From: Nemophila menziesii
Taxonomy: Eukaryota > Streptophyta > Magnoliopsida > Boraginales > Hydrophyllaceae
Length of the DNA stretch: 64,000 nt
Direction of reading: 5' to 3'
Assembly: GCA_029959085.1 (NCBI GenBank)
Contig: JARWIR010000001.1
Coordinates: 66,030,899 to 66,094,898 of the forward strand
This document shows, in pieces, positions 1-10,176 of this stretch (its first letter is position 1; every line of letters begins with the position of its first letter). Made by a program: the position numbers and the translations under genes. The notes under the pieces are model-generated. The model saw nothing but the letters and a program-made list of their open reading frames with translations, did not search any database and was not told the origin of the DNA.

Positions 1-757
1 CATACCATGGTGAACCATTGAAGATAGCAAATAAACTCTCATCTGGGAATTCTTCACGAACTAACTCTGGACTAGTGTTTGATTCAGAACCTTCAAGACG
101 AGACAAATGATCTGCAACCTGATTCTCACAACCCTTCTGATCTCGAATCTCTAAGTCAAACTCTTGAAGCAATAAAACCCATCTGATTAACCTCGGCTTA
201 GCATCTTTCTTCTCCATAAGGTACTTTATAGCGGAATGGTCGGTAAATACAACAATTTTCGCCCCCAGAAGATAGGAACGAAACTTGTCAAAAGCATAAA
301 CTACCGGTAAAAGTTCCTTCTCAGTCACTGTATAATTAACTTGAGCACTAGTGAATGTCTTACTCGCATAATAGATAGAGTGAAATACCTTGTTCTTCCT
401 TTGACCCGACACAACACCCATAGCTAAATCACTTGCATCACACATAACTTCAAAAGGAATTTTCCAATCAGAAGGTAACACAATCGGTGCAGTAATAAGC
501 TTCTCCTTCAACTCTTGAAATGCCTTCATGCAAGCTTCATCGGAAAGGAATTTGGTGTCCTTCTCAAATAAGTTACACAAAGGCTTTGTAATCTTTGAAA
601 AATCCTTAATAAAACGATGATAGAACCCAACATGGCCTAGAAAACTTCTTACCCCTTTTACAGAAATGGGAGGGGGAAGAGTTTTTATTACCTCAATATT
701 TGCGCGATCAACTTCTAACCCCACACTTGAAACTTTGTGACCCAAAACTATACCTTC
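1..757 (-). pseudogene. E1 pol: end of RT, RNase H domain
   Basis: Continues the pol frame after the stop at 758-760. Downstream of that stop come the RT connection ([19 protein letters not shown], about 590-660) and the Ty3-type RNase H. RNase H is recognisable by [12 protein letters not shown] (about 420-450), [18 protein letters not shown] (about 285-340), [10 protein letters not shown] and the C-terminal [12 protein letters not shown] (about 95-135). The RNase H acidic residues in CDASD, EKEL and TDHSA are present. The domain reads without another stop to the window edge; integrase would follow to the left. It would degrade the RNA of the RNA-DNA hybrid during reverse transcription. Confidence 0.88.
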
Positions 758-2395
758 TCAAACCATAAAATGACACTTTTCCCAATTCAATACCAAATCT
801 GTTTCTTTGCATCTTACTAACACCTTTTCCAAATTCTGTAAACACTCCTCACAATTATCACCAAATACGGAAAAGTCATCCATAAATAACTCGAGGAAAT
901 TATCTATCATATCCCAGAAAATAGCCATCATACATCTCTGAAAGGTAGCGGGTGCGTTACATAACCCAAAAGGCATCCTTCGATAGGCAAAGGTACCAAA
1001 AGGGCATGTAAATGTGGTTTTGTGTTGATCAGCTGGATCTACGTAAATCTGATTATACCCCGAATAACCATCCAATAAACAGTAATACTCCCTACCAGCC
1101 AATTTGTCTAACATCTGATCAATGAAGGGAAGAGGAAAATGGTCTTTTCTGGTCGCCTTGTTCAACTTGCGGTAATCCATAAAAACCCTCCAACCAACAA
1201 CTGTTCTTATGGAGATAGCTTCATTCTGGTCATTGAGAATGGTAGTCATTCCTCCTTTCTTTGGGACGCACTGAACCGGACTAACCCATTCACTACTAGC
1301 TATGGGAAAGATGATTCCCGCGTCTAGTAGCTTAATCACTTCTTTCTTCACTACTTCCTTCATTGCTGGCATTAATCTCCTTTGACCTTCAACTGAATGT
1401 GCACTATCATCTTCAAGAATAATTATATGTTGACAATAGGAAGGGCTAATGCCTTTGATATCAGCAATGGTCCAACCTATCGCCTCTTTGTTCGCCCTTA
1501 GTACACGTAGCAGTTTATCTTCTTGAAAACCTGTTAAATTTGCTGAAACAATAACAAGTAAAGTATTATTAGTACCCAAATACGCATACCTCAGGTGAGT
1601 TGGCAATGGTTTTTCTTCTAACTTCGGAGGAGATTCAATGGATGGTTTATTTTTAACGACCATCTCCCCCGGTTCTCTCACAGGTTCATTGGCATGACAC
1701 CTATATTTTGGGTTTCCCGAATTGAGAGCCGCCACTGTTTCGCCAAGCTCTTCCATCATCTCAGGTAAGTCTAACGTCAAAGCAGCCTGGAAGATATCAT
1801 CATAATTAAAACAATCAAATACCTCTTGCGTTGCATGTTCAGCTACATCCACTCGAAAGAAATCTCCTACTACATCTAGAAATTTCATAGCTCTGAACAC
1901 ATTAAACTTCACCTCCTCATCTTGGATTCTCATGGCCAGTTCTCCGTTCCCTACATTGATCAAAGTACGCCCCGTGGCTAGGAATGGCCATCCCAAAATA
2001 TTGGGGACATTCCTATCCCCGTCGTATTCAAGAATAACAAAATCAACGGGAAAAACTAAAGTACCTGCCTTAACGAGGACATCTTTGATTCGTCCCTCCG
2101 GGTGAACAAGGGATCTATCGGACATTTGTAAGACCATAGAAGTAGGTCTCAAATCTCCTATTCTCAGCTTATCAAAGATCGATTTGGGCATAAGATTAAT
2201 ACTTGCACCCAAATCGCATAATGCTTTACCTTGCCACTCCTTACCAATCGATATCGGAATTGTGAAACTCCCAGGGTCAAGCAACTTAGGTGGCAACTTG
2301 CTTTGGCAGATAGCGATGCACTGTTCGGGTAAACCAATCATCTCATTATCACAATAGGACCTTTTGTTGGTTAGGGCTCTCTTCAAAAACTTCAC
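758..2395 (-). pseudogene. E1 pol: protease and reverse transcriptase
   Basis: 545 codons open from an ATG at 2395, although this ATG is only internal; the frame is shared with the preceding gag. The aspartic protease motif CDLGASINLMPKS is near 2165-2215, followed by ILGWPFLATGRTLI, which is typical of Athila proteases. After a variable linker the RT carries WVSPVQCVPKKGG, WRVFMDYRKLNKATRKDHF, LLDGYSGYNQI (first catalytic Asp), FGTFAYRRMPFGLCNAPATF and FMDDFSVFG (catalytic Asp pair, near 875-905). All RT catalytic residues are intact. The frame ends at TGA (758-760) right after KCHFMV, where relatives continue with Arg, consistent with CGA to TGA. Confidence 0.92.
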
Positions 2396-2470
2396 GTATT
2401 TCGAAATATCTTTAATCGCTTCAAGTAACGGAATGTTTATGTTGAGACCCCTTACCCTATTGATGAATCT

Positions 2471-3456
2471 CTAATATTCGTCCATATCTCCTTTTTTCGG
2501 AACTCTCAAAGGGAAAGGGGGAGGAGGACAATTCTCCACAATATCTTTCTTTTTCTGAATTTCTGTACTTTTCTCCACCTCTATTACTTCAGGTTCATTT
2601 TCTTTTTCTAATTCCTCCACTACTGGGTTTTCTTTATTTATCACTTCTTTTTCTTTCATGACTGGAAATGGGGGTGGAGGAAGTTTCTTACCACTTCTCA
2701 ACGCTATGGCATTACAATCTTCGGTTTGTTTTGGGACTTCTGTATTACTAGGGAGTCTTCCTTGTGGTCGCTGATTTAATTGTTTTGACATATGATCCAC
2801 TTGAGTCCCCAACAATTTTAATGAAGCTTCATAGGTTTGGTGAGTCTGAATAGATTGTGCCTGCATTACCATTAATTTGTCTACTGTTAACCGAAGATCT
2901 TCAGTTCCTTCTTGAGGTTGAGAGGGTAAGCCTTTTTGATTCATTGTATCATTGTAACTATTTTGAGGAGGTTGCCTTTGAGCCTGATTTCTGTAATTCT
3001 ATCCTCCTTGATAGTTATTTTGTGGTCTAGGTTGATAAGTGTTACCTTGGGGATGCAGTTGATATGCGTAGGTAGGATTAGCTGCCCCATTAGGATTTGA
3101 GTATTGGAAACGCGGATGGTTTCTGTTGGGTTGATATCCATTACCATTCGAATTATAATTTCCCCTATTAGAAACGAACATCACAGCTTCGGTATTATAC
3201 TCACAATGTTCCCAATAATGGTCTTGAACACCACAATTAGAACACCCATACACTTCTTGCGTAGCACTTCAACCCTTTTACTTGAAAAACCTTCTTTCAC
3301 TGCTAACGTGAGTTGTTTCAATTGTTGTTCTAAAGTGGTTTGTATTTTGCTCTCTAAGGCGGTGAACTTCTCTTCCATGTTAACATTATTAACTGTCCCT
3401 TTAGTTGGTGTTCTCACGGTATTCCACCCCACTTCATTATCGACTGTCCTATCCAA
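2471..3456 (-). pseudogene. E1 gag, C-terminal half with zinc knuckle
   Basis: Two overlapping frames carry the second half of gag. The first (from 3456) has a heptad-rich stretch, MEEKFTALESKIQTTLEQQL, usual in Athila gag. A frameshift near 3260 leads to a CCHC zinc knuckle (CSNCGVQDHYWEHC, about 3205-3250; spacing C-x2-C-x4-H-x4-C complete). Then follow an Asn/Pro/Gln-rich tail and an acidic Glu/Lys-rich linker to the protease. The linker ends in TAG at 2471-2473 where relatives read through (CAG to TAG). The knuckle would bind genomic RNA during particle assembly. Confidence 0.85.
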
Positions 3457-3525
3457 AATGATTCTTGCGTGAACGGGTTGAACTCGTAAGAACGCATCAC
3501 CACATTACAAATCTAAATCTTTTCT

Positions 3526-4302
3526 TTAACTCCCATCAAGACCATTATAGAAAATTTCCAATTGTTGTTGATCTGAAAGGTCATGACTGGGGACTCTTCG
3601 TAAACAATTCTGAAATCTCGACAAACTTCTACCCAATGCTTCATCATATTCTTGTCGGAAATGTGTTAACTCGAGTTGAGCATCTAACCTCATGTTGGAC
3701 GGATAATACCTATCGAAAAACGCAGACTGTAACTGTTCCCAATTAATAATCTTTCCCGGCTCTTGTGAATCATGCCAATCACTCGCTCTATTTATCAAGA
3801 AAAATCTGAATGTAGCAAAATACATTTTCTCTTTTGTTACCCCTTGAGTGATGTACGAATCGCAGATTTGCATAAATTTTTATACTGCGCGAATTGGATC
3901 CTCTCCGGGCTTCCCACGGAAATTCCCAAAATTCTGAAACTGAGCTAACATACCCGAATCTGGACGAAACCTCGGAACATTGATATTAGCTGATCCAATC
4001 CCAAGAGCAGGAGCAAGGAATGGTTCTTGTGCTGGACCGGTAAGGAACCATGGTTCGGCTACTTGGATTTGAACTGGAGGATTAGGGACAACTAGTGGCG
4101 CTATTGGTTGGCCATTCGCGTCTAGCTGAACTCCTTGTCCATTGTTGTTTTGAATGTTAAGATTATCCATTTCGTTCGCTAGTCTTTCTACTTCTAATGC
4201 TTCTTATTCTTTCCTTCTCTTGTTAGCAAGTCTGACTAATGATTCTGGATTATCAAGGATCAGAGGTAATGTCTCAAGATCCTTAAAGAGTCTCCTTCGC
4301 AT
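3526..4302 (-). pseudogene. E1 gag, N-terminal half (Retrotrans_gag domain)
   Basis: The frame starts at the ATG at 4300-4302, just downstream of the PBS: a basic leader (MRRRLFKDLETLPLILDNP), then RLANKRRKE, then a stop (TAA, 4204-4206), then the main domain. The Pro-rich segment is followed by FGNFRGKPGEDPIRAV, a second stop (TAA, 3880-3882) and KFMQICDSYITQGVTKEKM...ASDWHD...FFDRYYPSNMRLD, the conserved retrotransposon gag fold. The two TAA stops each replace a position where relatives have Gln (CAA). After 3526 the frame is lost in a degraded stretch and resumes at 3456. Confidence 0.87.
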
Positions 4303-4406
4303 ACACCAAACCTAAAAACCTGAAAAAGATGAACAAACAAGCGTAAAACTGAAAAATAAAAATGCAACTAACAGTAAAGGATAAACACTGGGGTCACACG
4401 CTACCG

Positions 4407-4424
4407 TCCCCGGCAGCGGCGCCA
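4407..4424 (-). other. E1 primer-binding site (tRNA-Asp)
   Basis: On the minus strand this reads TGGCGCCGCTGCCGGGGA, complementary to the 3' end of plant tRNA-Asp with one mismatch in the middle (from general knowledge of the tRNA). It lies six bases after the end of the 5' LTR, as expected for the start of minus-strand DNA synthesis. Confidence 0.9.
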
Positions 4425-4430
4425 AAAACT

Positions 4431-5983
4431 TGGTGGTCCTTAGTGTGTTATAAAATAAATGCAATAAGTATAGAGAACCACAACCGCAAGTGTACGGTTG
4501 TCCCAAGTAATAATAGTGATAAACAGATTCGTTCAGGGACGGATTTGTTGACTCTAATGCTTATCAGATAGTGATTAATTGCACATAAAGCAAGTAAATT
4601 ATTTTAAAAGTGGTTGGTTGTTTTTCTAATAACTAAGACAAGTTATTAAAAGACTAAATTAATGCAAATATAAAGCTAGACGCAAGTAAAAATAGTTGGA
4701 CGCAAGATATGAGAGGTAGTACTCGAGCAACGCTAGGATTTCACCTAAATCAAATCATTCTATGTATTGTTTAAGGGACGAATTTGGTAAATAATATTGG
4801 TCGGGATTCAATTATCTCCTTACCCCCGTCAGGTTGGACTAAGGAGCTCTTCTCAGGTGCTACAAACCCCGTCAGGGTGAATATAGTCCACCTTCGAATG
4901 ATTAAAACCTAATTACCCAATTGGCCGTAAAATTAATTAAGCATGTCAAGGTCAAATAATTTTTATCCTACATTCGTTAACTAGTTCCGTACCTAGACCC
5001 CCCGTCAAGGTGATCCAATCGCCACTAATTGCAATAGCCTAAGCACTAAATCTTAATATTGATTCATGACTTCAATAATAGTCAATAAGTGTAAATTAAA
5101 GAAAAATATTAAATACCCAATTCGATTTCAATTAAATTAATCCCAAATTCAAAAAACATAGAATGAAATAGATTATGGTTCAACCATTACGCGTTCTCAA
5201 GTACTTAATGAAATTAGCTCATAATTGTAAAAACTAAGAAAATAAATTGAAGGGAATTCATAATTGTTTTACAGAAATGAAAATAAGAAACCTAATTAGG
5301 AAGATGATTCGGCTGCAAAGTGGAGATATAGACAGTCTCCAGCTCAAAACTTCTTCTTTTCCTTGCTTCTGCTTCTTTTCTTCTTGTCTGACTTTGTGTG
5401 AAAAATAGAAGTCAAAAGCCCTATTTATACTTATGAAAATCGGACTTGGACCTTAGCTAATGATTAAATGAAATAATAAAGGCCCAAGTCAATTATCTTA
5501 GCCCAAAATCCCGTAACTGCTGCACCACCTCCACTAAAACAGCTCTAACCGACTCATTTCAAGTCCGATTGACCTCATTCCAGTTGCTAAAGTTACGTAA
5601 CTAAATGGGGCACGTTTTCTATTCACAAGCCAGCGGCTAAATCCACTCTTACGTGTCTCGAAATCAGCAATCTTTTGCAACTTTCCAGATTTGCAGCTCT
5701 AAAATCTCAATTCTTTCGGGACTTGTCTTCATGCTTTGACTCCGTATCACGATCTTTGACTTTATTCTCGGAATCCTCTCCTAGATAGTATTAAAAACCT
5801 ACAAACTTTTCACTGAAATACACAATATTACGCGCAAAAGCTTAATAAATCAAAAATACTAAAATCGAAGGAGAGAAATTGGAATATTGCATATAATTAC
5901 TAAAAGTCTATTAAAATAGTCAGATAATCACCTAATTTGATGTCTTTTAAGCACATAAATATAGAACAAAAGAGGATACATCA
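4431..5983 (-). repeat. E1 5' LTR (about 1.55 kb)
   Basis: Begins TGGTGGTCCTTAGTG and ends in GGATACATCA on the plus strand, so it has TG...CA ends. The same terminal pattern recurs in the other LTRs of the window (for example ...GGAGACATCA at 11740). It holds no coding sequence. It is closest to the solo LTR at 52036-53593, with which it shares the first 30 bases almost completely. Confidence 0.88.
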
Positions 5984-6950
5984 CTATCTAGTTAGAATTA
6001 GTATTTTCAGGACCAATATCGACACTTGACGTTATGTGGTGTTTCAATAATTAGAAACCCAGCTAAAGCGATCATCTAACTACTATTTAGGTAATCCTAT
6101 ACTCGTGCACTAGCAAGGAAAACAGTCTTTAAATCAAAACACATAAACAAATATATAGGTAAGCAGCTAATATCAGATTAAAACATGTAATTCCCAAAGA
6201 AACATAGATAGAAAGAAATTAGAATTCATAGATTATACATGATGCAAAACCCAAGCTATGAGAAGTTTAGTTCATACCTGAAGGAAATAAACTAAAAGAA
6301 ATAATAAAAGACATCATCCATAAGGACTAATTACTATGAGGCAAGGATGATTTACAAGTGATATAAGGGTGTATTTATAGGTGTTTAGAAGACCTAATTC
6401 GTTTTCTTGAAGGAGAAGTTAAGTAGTGGACTCCAAGCCCAACTCAAATTCGTAACCCTAAAACATGAAATCAGGCCCATTTTTGTTTTGGTCCTATCAG
6501 CTGCAATACTCATCCGTTTGACGCGTATGAGTAGTCGAAATTTATCGTCTCAGAAAGATCTCCAACTTTGCTCTTTCTGTTTCTCCAAATACTTACCGAT
6601 TTTGAGATACAAGCTGATTTGTGGTCGTAGGTGCTGAAATTCAGATTTAAGGCAGCTTTTCCTTTTCCATGTTTTTAGCTTTTCTTTCCTTATCTCCAAT
6701 TACCATGCTTATCTCTTTCCATATCTCTTAGTCTTTGATTTGGAATCTAATTAATCTCCATAATTATCTTTAAAGCTTCACACTAAATAAATAATTAAAC
6801 CCAATATGCTCTAAAAATAATAATTTACTAAATCAAGACTCAAAATAGGAAAGTGTAACATTTCTCAAGAAAATCAATTAGAAAGACTTCTAAATCACTA
6901 AAAATGATGTCTCATCTTCACATATATCTATCACAAATGAGGAGACATCA
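5984..6950 (-). repeat. E2: remnant of an older Athila-like LTR
   Basis: Resembles the right two-thirds of the E4 LTRs (compare 18240-19333): the 'ttatgtggtgtttcaataattag' region, the 'tatttataggtgtttag' block and the ending ...GGAGACATCA at 6941-6950. E1 has inserted into it at 5983/5984. No polypurine tract follows on the right, so it is either a solo LTR or the 5' LTR of a minus-strand element whose body lies left of the window. Confidence 0.75.
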
Positions 6951-7480
6951 TTAAGGTTAAGGTTAAGGTTAAGGTAAAGGTAAAGGTTAAGGTTAAGGTT
7001 AAGGTTAAGGTTAAGGTTAAGGTTAAGGTTAAGGTTAAGGTTAAGGTTAAGGTTAAGGTTAAGGTTAAGGTTAAGGTTAAGGTTAAGGTTAAAGTTGAGG
7101 TTGAGGTTAAGGTTAAGGTTAAGGTCAAGGTTATGGTTAAGGTTAAGGTTAAGGTTTGGGTTTGGTTTTGGGATGAGTTAAGGCTAAGGTTAAGGTTAAG
7201 GTTTGAGTTTGGGTTAAGGTTAAGGTTAAGGTTTGGGTTTGGTTTTGGGATGAGTTAAGGCTAAGGTTAAGGTTAAGGTTTGAGTTTGGGTTAAGGTTAA
7301 GGTTAAGGTTTGGGTTTGGGTGTGGGTTAAGGTTAAGGTTAAGGTTAAGTTTAAGGTAAAGGTTAAGGTTAAGTTTAAGTTTAAGGTTAAGGTAAAGGTT
7401 AAGGTTAAGGTTAAGTTTAAGGTTAAGGTTAAAGATAAGGTTAAGGATAAAGTTAAGGTTAAGGTTAAGGTTGATAGTTA
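6951..7480. repeat. TTAAGG hexamer array with a 77-bp higher-order period
   Basis: About 530 bp of tandem TTAAGG (equivalently GGTTAA), nearly perfect at 6980-7090, then mixed with variants such as GGTAAA, GGTTTG and GGTTTGGG. From 7154 a longer block starting GTTTGGGTTTGG recurs at 7231 and 7308, exactly 77 bp apart each time. It begins directly after the last base of the E2 LTR. The unit resembles but is not the canonical plant telomere repeat (TTTAGGG). The apparent Thr-Leu ORF across it is only the repeat translated. Confidence 0.92.
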
Positions 7481-8544
7481 AGGGTCTAAGGTTATGAATA
7501 TGAGAGAAATTAGAGATTTTTTAGTAGTAATATGAGAAGTTAGGTGCATTCCGATTTATTATATAAATATTATAAATTTATATTAAATGTAAAGAGTGAT
7601 CTAAGATTTTTTTTAATTTTTTTTTATTAAGTAAATAAGAATTAATTAATGGTATTATAAAGGTCCAAATCGAATTTGCCCAATTGTTTTTAAGTGTTTC
7701 AAGATATTATTATTACCATTATTGTTATTTTTAACTCCACATCAAAAAATCGTGTAGGTTAATACATTGGTCCCATATTTCCAATTTGAATTTTTTTTAA
7801 AAGATCAATGTCGTTTTTATATAGATATAATAATTGAGAAAATAAAAAATAAATTTTTTTAAGATATTTATAAAAAGAATAAAAGAATTATGAGAGAAAT
7901 TAGAGATTTTTTAGTAGTATTATGAGAATTTAGGTACATTCTGCTTTATTATATAAATATTATAAATTAAATGTAAAGAGTGATTTAAGGTTTTTTGTTT
8001 TAAGTTTTTTTTATTAAGTAATTAAGAATTAATTAATAGTATTAATGATAGATGGGGCCAGAAACGATCTTGGCCACCACTTATGTTTGGCCAAAATCAA
8101 TCTTGGTCACACGTATCAAAAACCTTGTAATATAATATAGATTAGAAGATATACATTTTATTAGTTGTAGATAACAATATGAAGAAAAAAACAAATATAA
8201 CTTAAGTATGAAAAAAAATATCTAAAGAGGTAAAGAATCAAATAATTAATGATTTTAAACAAACAAAGAAATAAATACAACTTAAGAACAAATTATACTC
8301 TATTTATTTATAATAATAAAAAGTTTTTATAAATATGTTTTTTACTCTACAAAAAAAAATGTTTTTATACTCTATAAAAAAAATATGTTTTTATACTCTA
8401 TTCATTTATAATAATAAAAAGTTTTTTTTTATAAATGTACAGATAAAAAATAAATTATAAAAAAATCGATGTCTTAAATCATTTAATTATTTATGATTTC
8501 TAAGCATTTAAATTTATGTATTAAATCAAACAAAAAACAAAGAA
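7481..8544. other. AT-rich DNA with a 155-bp direct repeat
   Basis: No gene is visible. A segment of about 155 bp at 7501-7656 recurs at 7891-8046 in direct orientation with roughly ten differences and small indels; a 234-bp spacer lies between. Neither copy has TG...CA ends, so they do not look like short LTRs. The rest is A/T runs. Confidence 0.6.
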
Positions 8545-8722
8545 AAAAATAGAAACCGGTTGGAACTGGTAAGAACCGGTTAACCCGGTTCTTCTTACCG
8601 GTTCGGACCCCTTGAATTAGTTTTGTGGAACCGGACCGAACCGGTCCGGAAAAATGGGAATTGTTAAGGAGGACCGGACCGGTAAGGAGCAGATCCGATA
8701 AGGACCGGTCCGTTAGCCACCT
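8545..8722. mobile_element. ACCGGT-rich segment, possible end of a hAT-like transposon
   Basis: A GC-rich island in very AT-rich surroundings, with many copies of ACCGGT and related GGACCGG/CCGGTTC motifs on both strands. The right edge, read on the minus strand, is CAAGGTGGCTAACGGACC, similar to the CA-starting terminal repeats of plant hAT elements, which often have clustered subterminal motifs. No matching left terminus or 8-bp target duplication was found, so the element is truncated or the call is wrong. Confidence 0.4.
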
Positions 8723-8729
8723 TGAGTGT

Positions 8730-9675
8730 AGAAGTGTCTAGTTTGTTTTTTGTTTTATTTTGTTTTGTGTTTTTGTGTTCCTCTACTCAGGTTTACAGGT
8801 TTTGGTCTATGCACTATAATGCCAAGAAGCTATTCAGAGATCAAAGAAAGAGAGAAAGAGAAAGAAAAGCACAGTTACTAATGGCTAACATTAAGCCACC
8901 ACCTGGTTATGAAGCCAATGTGAATCAAGTGAACTAGCCTCTAGGAGCTAATCCACTTGAGGGGGTTCAAAAATTATAATCCGCAAGGAGCAAACTTGAA
9001 TGGAGTCAATCCGCAAAATGTACCTCATCAGCAAATGCAAGGCATCCCTGAGCCGAGAGTGCCATTCCGTGTCAGCCTTTGGGGATTCGCCCTCCAGTTA
9101 TTCAAGTCGCACGTTATAAGCCCGACATGGGTATGTTAAATCAATTCCTAAGCTATGGGAATAAGAGTGGAGCTGTTCACCAGGATCCGGTTCGCGATAC
9201 ACATAAGTTCATGCAGATATGTGACACTTATTATACTCAGGGCGTTACAAGAGAGCAGTTGTACTATTTCATGTTCCAAGTTTTCTTAACCGGAGGCGCT
9301 AGTGAGTGACTAGGCAGACAACCATCTAAGACGATTCCTGGTTGGGATTCACTTCAAGCAATTTTTTCGATAGCTAGCATCAATAGAGTATGAGGAGGAA
9401 AGACCAGGTTGAGCTTGCCAATTCAGTAAAAGATGATGATGAGACATTAGGGGAGACATGGATCAGATTTCAAAAACAGTTTATTAAAGACCCTCTTCAT
9501 GGGTATACTCCTCTAATTCAATTCTCAATGTTCTATAAAGGGCTAGATGGAATTTCAAGGTTAAGAGTGGATGGTCTCAGTGGTGGTGGTTTCGTTTCTA
9601 TGGATCCTGCTCAGGCCACGCAAGCAATGCAAAAGATCATAGGTACAGAAAGAAGTTGGCTTGTACCGCAAGCAC
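8730..9675 (+). pseudogene. gag fragment of an Athila-like element (E5 family)
   Basis: Plus-strand gag remnant in several frames. Recognisable pieces are a basic leader (KKLFRDQRKRERERKAQ, about 8825-8880), KPDMGMLNQFLSYGN (about 9118-9165), KFMQICDTYYTQGVTREQLYYFMF (about 9207-9275) and ETWIRFQKQF...MFYKGLDGISRLRVDGLSGGGF (about 9450-9600). They match the gag of E5 (34764-36586) in the same order. The 5' LTR and PBS are missing, and at about 9675 the sequence changes abruptly to an antisense subtilase fragment. Confidence 0.8.
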
Positions 9676-10176
9676 ATAATTTATTTGCGTAGTTGGAAGG
9701 ACATCATTACTCACGAAAGTAGTGTATTCCTCAGACTCATTATTCATAAAAATCATGGTTACACCACCAGCATCTTTAACTGCTTGTCCTCTCTTTACTT
9801 TAGATACTACCTCGTCTCGTTCACACAATACAATATTCCCTTTAACGTCGTTTTTTTCAAAGTCTCTGGCGAGTATCCTCGAGAATCAGGATCACTTTTA
9901 TTCCACGTAGCTTAAATTAGAGGGAGCGTCGTTTTGGGGAAATCCTTAGGGTAAAAGGCTGATTGACCATTGATTTCTTCGTTATTTCCTATATAGTTTC
10001 GACATTCAATTTAAAATCAATGGTGCTTGCACCAAAAGATAAAACCTATGGTGACTTATTCGATAAGGAGTCATAATCTGGACCATCATTACCGGTTGAG
10101 TAGATTACAAAATACCCTTTCCATCGCGCTATACGCACCGATGGCGATGGAATCAGTATAGAAATATCTATGATGT
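9676..10176 (-). pseudogene. subtilisin-like protease, middle part (PA domain), broken
   Basis: Continues the subtilase whose 5' half is at 31667-32475, after interruption by E3. Reading leftward from 10176, the catalytic-domain segment DSIAIGAYSAMER is followed, in shifted frames, by the region usually reading AGN(D/S)GP. The protease-associated (PA) insert comes next: NIVLCERDEVVSKVKRGQAVKDAGGVTMIFMNNESEEY (about 9715-9830), then NDVLPTTQINYV. These match plant SBT1-type subtilases. The catalytic Ser region and C-terminal domain are missing because the fragment ends at the gag junction near 9675. Several frameshifts make it non-functional. Confidence 0.85.

Larger units (their letters stand above)
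1..5983 (-). mobile_element. E1: Athila-type Ty3/gypsy LTR retrotransposon, 5' half
   Basis: The element reads right to left: 5' LTR (4431-5983), tRNA-Asp primer-binding site (4407-4424), gag, protease, reverse transcriptase and RNase H. The left window edge cuts it before integrase and the 3' LTR. The motifs DLGASINLMP (protease) and FMDDF (RT) and the tRNA-Asp PBS place it in the Athila group. It sits inside an older LTR, whose remainder is 5984-6950; the target duplication on this side would be 'ctatc' at 5984-5988, but the partner is outside the window. Gag and pol lie in one frame apart from a disturbed stretch near 3460-3530, and they are interrupted by four stops, so the copy is not coding-competent. 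Confidence 0.92.

Noticed and set aside
6931..7128. Thr-Leu repeat ORF on the minus strand
   Set aside because: It is the TTAAGG hexamer array translated; there is no protein family signal.
6951..7480. Interstitial telomere
   Set aside because: The unit is TTAAGG, not TTTAGGG; only a few GTTTGGG variants approach it. Telomere origin is not supported without wider data.
6951..7480. CRISPR array
   Set aside because: Contiguous hexamers with no spacers, in a plant genome.
7501..8046. TRIM element with two short LTRs
   Set aside because: Copies lack TG...CA ends, a PBS and a target duplication.
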